Of a stretch of 40,806 nt of DNA, positions 24,304 to 31,578 are shown piece after piece; the first letter of the stretch is position 1; every line of letters starts with the position of its first letter. Position numbers and translations under genes: made by a program. Below the pieces are notes generated by a model. The model had not been told where the DNA came from. It ran no database searches and saw nothing but the letters and a program-made list of their open reading frames with translations. This DNA is from Pseudomonadota bacterium. Lineage in GTDB: Bacteria > Pseudomonadota > Alphaproteobacteria > Rhizobiales > Hyphomicrobiaceae. Location: NCBI GenBank assembly GCA_023412805.1, contig JAEZRM010000148.1:1-40806 (forward strand), written 5' to 3'.

Positions 24304-25878
24304 ATGACCATGACGGACATTCCAAAGACGGGGCCCCAGCCCACGCCCGCGCTCAAAGCCTCGAAGCCGCTCTTCGATGGCCCCGAGTGGAACTTCGACC
24401 TCATCAATGAGGCTTACGACGCCATTGCCGAGATCGGTCTCGGCGAGATGGGCCTCGATATTTATCGCAATCAGATCGAGGTCATCACAGCCGAGCAGAT
24501 GCTCGACGCGTATTCCTCGATCGGCATGCCGGTCATGTATCGGCACTGGTCGTTCGGCAAGCGCTTCGCCCACGACGAGATGTTCTACCGCAAGGGCGCG
24601 CGCTCGCTCGCCTTCGAGATCGTCATCAATTCGGATCCCTGCATCAACTACATCATGGAGGAGAACTCCATGACCATGCAGTGCCTTGTGCTCGCGCACG
24701 CCGCCATGGGGCACAATCACTTCTTCAAGAACAACTACCTCTTCAAGCAGTGGACGCAGGCCGATGCCATTCTCGAGTATCTCGCCTTCGCAAAGAAATT
24801 CGTCGCCGACTGCGAGGAGCGCTTTGGCGTCTCGACCGTCGAGGCCGTGATCGACGCTGCGCACGCCTTGATGAACCAGGGCGTGAGCCGCAATGCTGCG
24901 CCGCGCCGCCGCTTCGATCCCGCGAAGGCCCGCGAGCGTGAGATCAAGCGCCGCGAATACGAGATCGAGATTTATAACGAGCTCTGGCGCACGCTGCCGC
25001 AGTCCAAGCCCGAGGCCAAGGCCGAGGAGGTCGTCGTCGATTCCTCGCCGCCGATTGTACCTGAGGAGAACCTGCTCTACTTCCTCGAAAAGCATTCACC
25101 CAAGCTGTCGGGCTGGAAGCGTGAGATTCTGCGCATCGTCCGCGTGCTCTCGACCTATTTCTATCCGCAGCGCCAGACCAAGGTGATGAACGAGGGCTGC
25201 GCGACGTTCGTGCACTACGAGATCATGAACCGCCTGTACGAGAAGGGGCTTGTCACGGACGGTTCCATGCTCGAGTTCATGCACATGCATTCGGCCGTGG
25301 TCTATCAGCCGGGTTTCTCGGATCGCGGCTTCTCCGGCTTCAACCCTTACGCGCTGGGCTTCGCCATGATGCGCGACATCAAGCGCATTTGCGTCGACCC
25401 GACGGACGAGGACCGCAAGTGGTTTCCCGACATCGCGGGCAATGGACAGCCCATGGAGACGCTGAAGGATGCCTGGGCAAACTTCCGCGATGAAAGTTTC
25501 ATCCATCAGTTCCTGAGCCCGAAGGTCATTCGCGACTTCCGCATCTTCCACATCCGCAACAAGTCGGAGGATCATGCGGTGCGTGTCGAGGCCATCCACG
25601 ACGAGACGGGCTATCGCGACGTGCGCCGCCTGCTCGCGCGCCAGTATGACGTCTCGCAGCAGGATCCGGATATCCAGGTAACGGACGCCGATCTCTCGGG
25701 GAGCCGCCGCCTTGTGCTCACGCATTTCGTGCGCGATGGCATTCTGCTCGATAAGGACGAGTGCGACCGGACGCTCATGCACGTTGCGCGGTTGTGGGGT
25801 TTCCGTGTGCGCCTCGTCGAGGTCGACAACATGACCGGCGCCAAGCTGCGCGAGCACGAGACGCTGCCGCTGCCGTAG
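24304..25878 (+). CDS. spoVR: SpoVR family protein (YcgB)
   Basis: A 524-residue protein of the SpoVR/YcgB family. Signatures include FDGPEWNFDLINEAYDAI, DEMFYRKGARSLAFEIVIN, HAAMGHNHFFKNNYLF, the central FFYLFEKHSP-like LLYFLEKHSPKLSGWKREILRIVR, and NEGCATFVHYEIMNRLYEKG, where the His/Glu-rich stretches could bind metal. It matches E. coli YcgB in length and overall order. It is third gene of the prkA operon, starting 12 nt after yeaH. SpoVR is needed for spore cortex formation in Bacillus; in non-sporulating alphaproteobacteria its role is undefined. Confidence 0.95.
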   Translation: MTMTDIPKTGPQPTPALKASKPLFDGPEWNFDLINEAYDAIAEIGLGEMGLDIYRNQIEVITAEQMLDAYSSIGMPVMYRHWSFGKRFAHDEMFYRKGARSLAFEIVINSDPCINYIMEENSMTMQCLVLAHAAMGHNHFFKNNYLFKQWTQADAILEYLAFAKKFVADCEERFGVSTVEAVIDAAHALMNQGVSRNAAPRRRFDPAKAREREIKRREYEIEIYNELWRTLPQSKPEAKAEEVVVDSSPPIVPEENLLYFLEKHSPKLSGWKREILRIVRVLSTYFYPQRQTKVMNEGCATFVHYEIMNRLYEKGLVTDGSMLEFMHMHSAVVYQPGFSDRGFSGFNPYALGFAMMRDIKRICVDPTDEDRKWFPDIAGNGQPMETLKDAWANFRDESFIHQFLSPKVIRDFRIFHIRNKSEDHAVRVEAIHDETGYRDVRRLLARQYDVSQQDPDIQVTDADLSGSRRLVLTHFVRDGILLDKDECDRTLMHVARLWGFRVRLVEVDNMTGAKLREHETLPLP

Positions 25879-25904
25879 TTCCCGTCCGCCGCCGCAGATA
25901 CTTC

Positions 25905-25935
25905 TTGACCCGGCCCCTGGGGCCGCATGGATAAG
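25905..25935 (+). promoter_or_regulatory. Candidate MerR-type promoter of the MerR-ATPase gene
   Basis: TTGACC (25905-25910) and GATAAG (25930-25935) are separated by 19 nt, the over-long spacer typical of MerR-family target promoters. Inside the spacer is CGGCCCCTGGGGCCG (25911-25925), a perfect dyad centred on T25918. The start codon is 29 nt beyond the -10-like hexamer. Autoregulation by the downstream MerR-like protein is inferred. Confidence 0.55.
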
Positions 25936-25964
25936 GGCAGCCTCAACCTGCAACGAGGTGATTC

Positions 25965-26990
25965 ATGCCCGGCCCATTCCTCAGTCCTTCCGAAGCCGCG
26001 CGCCAGCTCGGCGTGTCTGCCAAGGCGCTCCGTCTGTACGAACTGCGCGGCCTGCTGATCCCGTCGCGTACCGTCGCGGGCTGGCGCGCCTATGGGCCTG
26101 CGGACATCGCGCGCGCTCGCGAGATCGTAGCGCTGCGCGCGCTCGGCCTCAGTCTTGCCGAGGTCGGACGAGTCGTTCTCAAAGGTGATGCCGCTGCGGT
26201 GCGGCCCGCCTTGGCCGCACACCAGTCAAACCTGGAAAGTCAGGCGCGTCGCTTGGCAGAGCAAATTACCAAGGTGCGCGCGTTGCGTGCCGAGCTCGAT
26301 AGCGGCCAGGGCCTCGATGCAGGCGATCTGGCGCCGCTGGTGCCGTCAGCCCGTCCGATCGTTGCCTTCGATCTGCCGTGGCCGTGGGGTGGCGAGAGGT
26401 TCGAGCTGACGAACATCAGCCCACTCAATTTCATTGTCGGCCCGCTCTTCAGCGGCAAGACGCGGCTGGCCCGCGCGATTGCGGAAAGTCTGCCCGGTGG
26501 TGTCTTCGTGGGGCTCGAGCGAACGGCGGATGACGGCGCTGCGGCGCAGGCGCGCATTGAGGCTGATCCATCGCTCAAGGCGCAGGTCGATCGCGCCTTG
26601 GCGTGGCTTGTCGAGGAAGGTGCAAACCGCTCGCCATCTCTCGTTGCTCTGGTGGCGGCGCTCGAGGCTGACGGTCCGCAATCCTTCGTCGTCGACATGG
26701 TCGAGCAGGGGCTCGACGAGGCAACGCAAGAAGCGCTGAACACCTATCTCCGGCGTCGGCCCGGCGATGCGCCGCCACTTTTCCTGCTGACGCGCTCCAA
26801 TGCCATTCTCGATCTCGCGGAGGTCGGACCGAACGAGACGATCATATTCTGTCCCGCGAACCATGCGCCGCCGAGCTTCGTCGTGCCGACCCCAGGTGCC
26901 GCAGGCTACGAGGCGGTCGCGACATGCCTGGCCTCGCCGGAGGTACGGGCGCGCTCTCAGGGTGTCGTGGCCATGCGCCTCCCGCTATGA
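25965..26990 (+). CDS. MerR-type HTH regulator fused to a P-loop ATPase-like domain
   Basis: A 341-residue two-part protein. Residues 1-72 are a MerR winged-helix domain: LSPSEAARQLGVSAKALRLYELRGLL, then the wing GWRAYGPADIARAREIVALRALGLSLAEV. Residues 75-110 are a helical dimerisation segment. From about 127 the sequence changes to a nucleotide-binding fold: FELTNISPLNFIVGPLFSGKT with Walker A Gly159-Thr166, an acidic hydrophobic strand SFVVDMVEQGLDEA near 243 as a possible Walker B, and later LFLLTRSN and ETIIFCPANH. No effector-binding cysteines of the CueR/MerR type are seen. It lies 86 nt after spoVR and 40 nt before a HAD gene. I do not know a characterised member; ATP sensing is inferred. 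Confidence 0.75.
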   Translation: MPGPFLSPSEAARQLGVSAKALRLYELRGLLIPSRTVAGWRAYGPADIARAREIVALRALGLSLAEVGRVVLKGDAAAVRPALAAHQSNLESQARRLAEQITKVRALRAELDSGQGLDAGDLAPLVPSARPIVAFDLPWPWGGERFELTNISPLNFIVGPLFSGKTRLARAIAESLPGGVFVGLERTADDGAAAQARIEADPSLKAQVDRALAWLVEEGANRSPSLVALVAALEADGPQSFVVDMVEQGLDEATQEALNTYLRRRPGDAPPLFLLTRSNAILDLAEVGPNETIIFCPANHAPPSFVVPTPGAAGYEAVATCLASPEVRARSQGVVAMRLPL

Positions 26991-27030
26991 TACAGGCGAT
27001 GGATCCTGCAATCGGAACGGAGTTCGCCGC

Positions 27031-27711
27031 GTGAGCCGCCTGCGCGTCGTGTTCGACCTTGACGACACGCTCTATCCCGAGCGCCAGTTCGCCTTGTGCG
27101 GCTTCCGTGCATGCGGCGAATGGGCCAAGGCGCAGTTCGGCGTCGACGGTGTCGGGGAGGAGATGACGCGGCTCCTCGACGCCGGGATGCTGGGTAAGCT
27201 TTTTGCGACGGTGCTTCAGACGCACATCCCTGACCACAAGCCGGAGCATCTTGCGGCGCTGAGGGAGGCCTATCGCGGCGCGGTCGCGGAGCTGACGCTG
27301 TTCGAGGACGGCGCGTGGGCTCTCGATCACTACGGGAGCAAGGGCCCGCTCGCGCTCATCACTGACGGCACGCACACCGTCCAGCGCAAGAAGGTCGTCG
27401 CGCTCGCGCTCGAGCCGCGCTTCCGCGAGATCGTCTATACGGATGCGCTCGGCGAGGAAAAGGCCTTCGCCAAACCGCATCCCATGGCCTTCGAGCGCGT
27501 TGCGGCCGCCGTCGGCGCACCCGGTGATCGCTTCGTCTATGTGGGCGACAACCCCGTGAAGGATTTTGTGGCGCCGAATGCCATGGGCTGGACCACCATC
27601 CAGATCGTGCGTGACGGCGGCATTCACGATGCGACGAAGATGATCGATGGCGGCACGCCACAACACAAGATCACCTCGCTCGCCGCGCTGCCTGACATCC
27701 TCGGTATCTGA
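27031..27711 (+). CDS. HAD-superfamily hydrolase (phosphatase-like)
   Basis: A 226-residue HAD enzyme with all four motifs: FDLDDTLYPE near residue 7 (nucleophile Asp), LITDGT (motif II), the lysine in AKPHPMAFE (motif III) and YVGDNPVKDF (motif IV). The layout resembles small-molecule phosphatases of the YjjG/pyrophosphatase-like group, with a helical cap at about 20-95. GTG at 27031 is chosen because it directly precedes motif I with normal spacing; GGAACGGAG lies upstream, and an ATG at 26999 is out of frame. Probably co-transcribed with the MerR-ATPase gene. The substrate is unknown. Confidence 0.88.
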   Translation: MSRLRVVFDLDDTLYPERQFALCGFRACGEWAKAQFGVDGVGEEMTRLLDAGMLGKLFATVLQTHIPDHKPEHLAALREAYRGAVAELTLFEDGAWALDHYGSKGPLALITDGTHTVQRKKVVALALEPRFREIVYTDALGEEKAFAKPHPMAFERVAAAVGAPGDRFVYVGDNPVKDFVAPNAMGWTTIQIVRDGGIHDATKMIDGGTPQHKITSLAALPDILGI

Positions 27712-27777
27712 AATATCATCGCCGACACGATGTCCGCGATCTGCGACCGCGCGTCGCCATCATTCCTTGAACCGTTC

Positions 27778-27791
27778 TTGACCTGGATCAA
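27778..27791 (+). promoter_or_regulatory. FixK/FNR-type binding site for the cbb3 operon
   Basis: TTGAC-CTGG-ATCAA matches the FNR/FixK consensus TTGAT-N4-ATCAA with one change in the left half. A -10-like TCTAGT lies at 27812-27817, which would place the transcription start near 27825, about 41 nt from the box centre, as in class II activation. Low-oxygen induction of ccoN is therefore expected. Confidence 0.85.
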
Positions 27792-27885
27792 GCCGTCAGC
27801 GCTCCCCCCTTTCTAGTGTCCGCCCGTTAGGTCGCCCCGCGTGCATGTGCGGGGCTGGCAGCTCGGGCATCCGGGGGATACTGCG

Positions 27886-29559
27886 ATGGCGGATACGAGA
27901 GAGGGCCTGGAAGCATTCGGCGACGTGCTGGCGGTAATGGCCGCCGGATTTTTCACGCTCGTCGGTGCGATCTGGTTTTTCGGGTCGAGCGACCCGGCCA
28001 TGTCGTTCCATGGCCTGCTGATGATGGTGGCCTCGGCCATCGCCGGCATCTACATCCTGAACGTGACCTTCAAAGAGAAGGCGGCAATCGCGGTCGGCAG
28101 CTACGAGCCGCCCGAAGGCTACTTCGACGGACCGATCAAGGTCACGGTCATCGCGGCCGTCATCTGGGGTATCGCGGGCTTTCTCGTCGGCGTGATCCTC
28201 GCGCTCCAGCTCGCCTATCCCGCGCTCAACTTCGACCTGCCCTGGATCAGCTTCGGGCGCCTACGTCCGCTGCACACGAGCGCTGTCATCTTCGCGTTCG
28301 GCGGCAACGTGCTCATCGGTACATCATTCTATGTTGTCCAGCGCACGTGCCACGCGCGCCTCGCCGGTCGCTGGTCGCCGTGGTTCGTCGTGTGGGGCTA
28401 TCAGCTCTTCATCGCGATTGCGGGTACGGGCTACCTGCTCGGCATCACGCAGGCCAAGGAGTACGCTGAGCCGGAGTGGTACGCCGATCTCTTCCTGACG
28501 ATCATCTGGGTCACGTATCTTCTCGTGTTTCTCGGCACGATCTGGCGCCGCAAGGAACCGCACATCTATGTCGCGAACTGGTTCTACCTTGCCTTCATCG
28601 TGACCATCGCGATGCTGCATATCGTGAACAACGCGGCCATTCCCGTGAGCTTCACGAGCCCGGCGAGCTACATCCTCTGGTCGGGCGTGCAGGATGCCAT
28701 GACGCAGTGGTGGTACGGCCATAATGCTGTCGGCTTCTTCCTCACCGCCGGCTTCCTCGGCATCATGTACTACTTCATTCCGAAGCGCGTCGAACGGCCG
28801 GTGTATTCGTACCGCCTCTCGATCGTGCACTTCTGGACGCTCATCTTCATCTACATCTGGGCAGGCCCGCACCACCTGCACTACACGGCGCTGCCGGACT
28901 GGGCGCAGACACTCGGCATGACGTTCTCGATCATGCTGTGGATGCCCTCATGGGGCGGCATGATCAACGGCCTCATGACGCTCTCGGGTGCCTGGGACAA
29001 ACTGCGCACTGACGCTGTCGTACGCCTGCTCGTCGTGTCCGTCGCCTTCTACGGCATGTCGACGTTCGAGGGCCCGCTGATGAGCATCAAGGCGGTGAAC
29101 TCGCTCTCGCACTACACCGACTGGACAATCGGGCATGTGCACTCGGGTGCGCTCGGCTGGGTCGCCATGGTCTCCTTCGGCGCGATCTACTGTCTCGTGC
29201 CGTGGCTGTGGAAGCGTCCTGGTCTCTACTCCATGCGTCTCGTCGAGTGGCACTTCTGGATCTCGACGATCGGTATCCTGCTCTACATCACGGCGATGTG
29301 GGTGTCGGGTATCACGCAGGGCCTCATGTGGCGCGCCTACGATAGCCTTGGCTTCCTCCAGTACTCCTTCATCGAGACTGTCGAGGCCATGCATCCCTAC
29401 TACGTGATCCGCGCGATCGGCGGCATCCTCTTCCTCACGGGCGGTTTCATCATGGCCTACAACGTCTGGCGCACGATCCGCGGCGATGTCCCGGTCGATC
29501 TTGCCGAACAGCCGCGCGTCGCTGCTGCGCCCGGCCTCCGCGTCCAGCCGGCCGAGTGA
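27886..29559 (+). CDS. ccoN: cbb3-type cytochrome c oxidase subunit I
   Basis: A 557-residue catalytic subunit that reduces O2 at the high-spin heme b3/CuB site and pumps protons. Twelve or so membrane helices; heme and copper ligands lie in RPLHTSAVIFAFGGN, QWWYGHNAVGFFLT, GPHHLHYTALPDW and DWTIGHVHSGALGWVAM. The Tyr within WWYGHNAVGF and the PHHLHY motif are characteristic of the C (cbb3) family, which lacks the A-family Tyr position. ATG at 27886 is chosen with GGGGGA 9 nt upstream; a GTG at 27841 would only add a non-conserved extension. First gene of ccoNOQPGHIS, under the FixK box. Confidence 0.97.
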   Translation: MADTREGLEAFGDVLAVMAAGFFTLVGAIWFFGSSDPAMSFHGLLMMVASAIAGIYILNVTFKEKAAIAVGSYEPPEGYFDGPIKVTVIAAVIWGIAGFLVGVILALQLAYPALNFDLPWISFGRLRPLHTSAVIFAFGGNVLIGTSFYVVQRTCHARLAGRWSPWFVVWGYQLFIAIAGTGYLLGITQAKEYAEPEWYADLFLTIIWVTYLLVFLGTIWRRKEPHIYVANWFYLAFIVTIAMLHIVNNAAIPVSFTSPASYILWSGVQDAMTQWWYGHNAVGFFLTAGFLGIMYYFIPKRVERPVYSYRLSIVHFWTLIFIYIWAGPHHLHYTALPDWAQTLGMTFSIMLWMPSWGGMINGLMTLSGAWDKLRTDAVVRLLVVSVAFYGMSTFEGPLMSIKAVNSLSHYTDWTIGHVHSGALGWVAMVSFGAIYCLVPWLWKRPGLYSMRLVEWHFWISTIGILLYITAMWVSGITQGLMWRAYDSLGFLQYSFIETVEAMHPYYVIRAIGGILFLTGGFIMAYNVWRTIRGDVPVDLAEQPRVAAAPGLRVQPAE

Positions 29560-29572
29560 GGGGGATCGCATC

Positions 29573-30301
29573 ATGAAGCACGAAGTGTTCGAAAAGAACT
29601 CGATCATCCTCCTCGTGGGTATTCTCATCGTGGTGTCGATCGGCGGTCTTTTCCAGATCGCGCCGCTTTTCTGGGTCGACAGCACGATCGAGAAAGTGCA
29701 GGGCATGCGCCCCTACACGCCGCTCGAGCAGGCTGGTCGCGACGTCTACCTTCGCGAGGGATGCTACAATTGTCATAGCCAGATGGTGCGCACGCTCCGC
29801 GACGAGGTCGAGCGCTATGGCCATTACAGTCTGGCGGCCGAGAGCATGTACGATCATCCCTTCCAGTGGGGATCGAAGCGCACCGGGCCTGATCTCGCGC
29901 GCGTCGGCGGCAAGTACTCGGACCAGTGGCACGTCGAGCACATGGTCAATCCGCGCGCGGTTGTGCCGGAGAGCATCATGCCGAGCTATCCGTGGCTTAT
30001 GACGCGGCGGCTCAATGCGGCGGATGTCGAGGCGCGGCTCAAGACATTGCGCAAGGTCGGCGTGCCCTACACCGACGAGATGATCGCTAATGTGCGCACT
30101 GATCTTGCCGCGCAGACCAATCCGGACAGCCGGCCGTCGCGCGAGCTGCTGAAGCGCTATCCCAAGGCGAAGGTCGCAAAATTCGACGGCCAGCATGGCG
30201 TGCCGCCGACCGAGATGGATGCGCTCGTCGCTTACCTCCAGATCCTCGGACAACTCGTCGACTTCGCCAAGTTCGACGCGGCCGGTCCGAACCTGCGCTG
30301 A
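29573..30301 (+). CDS. ccoO: cbb3-type cytochrome c oxidase subunit II (mono-heme)
   Basis: A 242-residue membrane-anchored c-type cytochrome. One N-terminal helix (IILLVGILIVVSIGGLFQ) anchors it, and the heme c site is Cys64-x-x-Cys67-His68 in EGCYNCHSQMVRTL. The stretches VQGMRPYTPLEQAGRDVYLR and WGSKRTGPDLARVGGKYSD are diagnostic of CcoO. A distal Met ligand is likely in the SIMPSYPWL stretch. It begins 13 nt after ccoN with GGGGGATC as ribosome binding site. It passes electrons from CcoP to CcoN. Confidence 0.97.
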   Translation: MKHEVFEKNSIILLVGILIVVSIGGLFQIAPLFWVDSTIEKVQGMRPYTPLEQAGRDVYLREGCYNCHSQMVRTLRDEVERYGHYSLAAESMYDHPFQWGSKRTGPDLARVGGKYSDQWHVEHMVNPRAVVPESIMPSYPWLMTRRLNAADVEARLKTLRKVGVPYTDEMIANVRTDLAAQTNPDSRPSRELLKRYPKAKVAKFDGQHGVPPTEMDALVAYLQILGQLVDFAKFDAAGPNLR

Positions 30302-30314
30302 GAGGATGAGCATC

Positions 30315-30494
30315 ATGACTTATGACTCGGTTGCGACTGTCAGCCAGGTAGTTTCGCTTCTCATGTTCGTCGGGTTGTTTGCGGGTGTGCTCGCGTATGC
30401 GCTCTGGCCGTCGAATGGCCCGCGCTTCGACGCTGCGCAACGCACGGCTCTCGATCTCGACGACCGTCAAAATGCCAAGCGGGGGCGGCCATGA
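30315..30494 (+). CDS. ccoQ: cbb3-type cytochrome c oxidase subunit IV
   Basis: A 59-residue single-helix protein: MTYDSVATVSQVVSLLMFVGLFAGVLAY-like membrane segment at about 9-29, then a polar tail ending in DLDDRQNAKRGRP. The helix followed by ALWPSNGPRFDAA is the CcoQ/FixQ layout. It stabilises the CcoP-CcoNO association in other species. ATG at 30315 is preferred to 30306 because GAGG then has a proper spacing. Its TGA overlaps the ccoP start (ATGA). Confidence 0.92.
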   Translation: MTYDSVATVSQVVSLLMFVGLFAGVLAYALWPSNGPRFDAAQRTALDLDDRQNAKRGRP

Positions 30495-31360
30495 GCGACA
30501 AACGCGAAATTGACGACGTCACCGGCGTCGAGACGACTGGTCACGCCTGGGACGGCATCAAGGAGCTGAACAAACCGCTTCCCAAGTGGTGGTTGATGAC
30601 GTTCTACGCCTCGATCGTGTGGGCCATCGGTTACATGATCGTCTATCCGGCGTGGCCGACACTCAACGGCTATACCAAGGGCATCTGGGGTTACAGCCAG
30701 CGCGCTGTGGTATCGGAGGAAATCGAGGGCGCGAAGGCAGCGCAGGCAACGTTCCGCACGGCACTCGAGAAGACGCCGCTCGCCGAGGTGAAGAACGACC
30801 CTGATCTGTTGCGTTTCGCCATGGTCGGCGGCGCGGCGTCGTTTGCGACGAACTGCGCGCCCTGTCATGGCCGCGGCGCGCAGGGATTCGCCGGCTATCC
30901 GAACCTCAATGATGACGACTGGCTCTGGGGCGGGTCGCTCGCCGACATCGAGAAGACCATTCACTACGGCATTCGTAGTGGCCACAAGGAGAGCCGGATT
31001 GGCGACATGCCGAAGTACGGCATCGATGGCCTTCTGCAGCCGACCGAGATCGATGATGCCGCGGAGTTCGTGCTCTCGTTGACGAAGCGCGCGACGGATG
31101 CGGCGGCCGCAGCGCGCGGCGCCAAGACGTTCGGCGAGCAGTGCGCCACGTGTCACGGCGCGGAGGGCAAGGGCAATGTCGAGCTCGGTGCACCGAACCT
31201 GACCGACGACATCTGGCTCTACGGCGGCGGGAAGCCAGCCATCGTGCAGTCCATCGCGACCGGGCGCGGCGGATCCATGCCCGCGTGGCACGGACGCCTC
31301 GATCCCGTCACGCTGAAGTCGCTTGCGGTTTACGTGCACAGCCTTGGTGGCGGCAAGTAG
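30491..31360 (+). CDS. ccoP: cbb3-type cytochrome c oxidase subunit III (di-heme)
   Basis: A 289-residue di-heme cytochrome c. After a polar start and one membrane helix (WWLMTFYASIVWAIGYMIVY), two heme sites are present: Cys122-x-x-Cys125-His126 (NCAPCHGRG) and Cys218-x-x-Cys221-His222 (QCATCHGAE). The N-terminal IKELNKPLPKWW is a CcoP signature. It receives electrons from the bc1 complex through soluble cytochrome c. The start overlaps ccoQ. Complete length. Confidence 0.97.
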   Translation: MSDKREIDDVTGVETTGHAWDGIKELNKPLPKWWLMTFYASIVWAIGYMIVYPAWPTLNGYTKGIWGYSQRAVVSEEIEGAKAAQATFRTALEKTPLAEVKNDPDLLRFAMVGGAASFATNCAPCHGRGAQGFAGYPNLNDDDWLWGGSLADIEKTIHYGIRSGHKESRIGDMPKYGIDGLLQPTEIDDAAEFVLSLTKRATDAAAAARGAKTFGEQCATCHGAEGKGNVELGAPNLTDDIWLYGGGKPAIVQSIATGRGGSMPAWHGRLDPVTLKSLAVYVHSLGGGK

Positions 31361-31383
31361 CGGAGCGCTTGGAGACGAGCACC

Positions 31384-31578
31384 ATGTGCGGATGCGGGTG
31401 CGAGCTGGGTTTGGTGCTGGCGGCCTGCCGGGCCGGCGAGGCGCAACGCACCGCCGCCTTGCGGGTTGAGGCCGCGCCGCGTCCTCACTCGGTACTCGAG
31501 CGCCTGGTTCTGGTTTGGCTGGCGTGCATGGCGGGCGATACGCCCATGCAACGCCTCAGCCGCGGGAGTGCGCAGTGA
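31384..31578 (+). CDS. Candidate small Cys-rich protein between ccoP and ccoG
   Basis: I do not recognise this 64-residue reading frame. It begins MCGCGCELG, with cysteines at positions 2, 4 and 6, then one at 15 and one at 47, and has a moderately hydrophobic segment VLERLVLVWLACMAG near residue 37-51. GGAGACGAG lies 5-13 nt upstream of the ATG, and its TGA overlaps the ccoG GTG (GTGA), the same coupled junction used elsewhere in this operon. No product is normally reported at this place in cco clusters. It may be a real small metal-binding or membrane protein, or a spacer with a chance frame. A weak hairpin (31529-31552) lies within it. Confidence 0.45.
   Translation: MCGCGCELGLVLAACRAGEAQRTAALRVEAAPRPHSVLERLVLVWLACMAGDTPMQRLSRGSAQ

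Noticed and set aside
24100..25953. Long minus-strand frames opposite yeaH and spoVR.
   Set aside because: These are antisense to two recognised genes and show only repetitive charged composition.
31515..31575. Upstream TTG start for ccoG.
   Set aside because: The GTG at 31575 has a good Shine-Dalgarno and matches the family N-terminus; the extension has no support.
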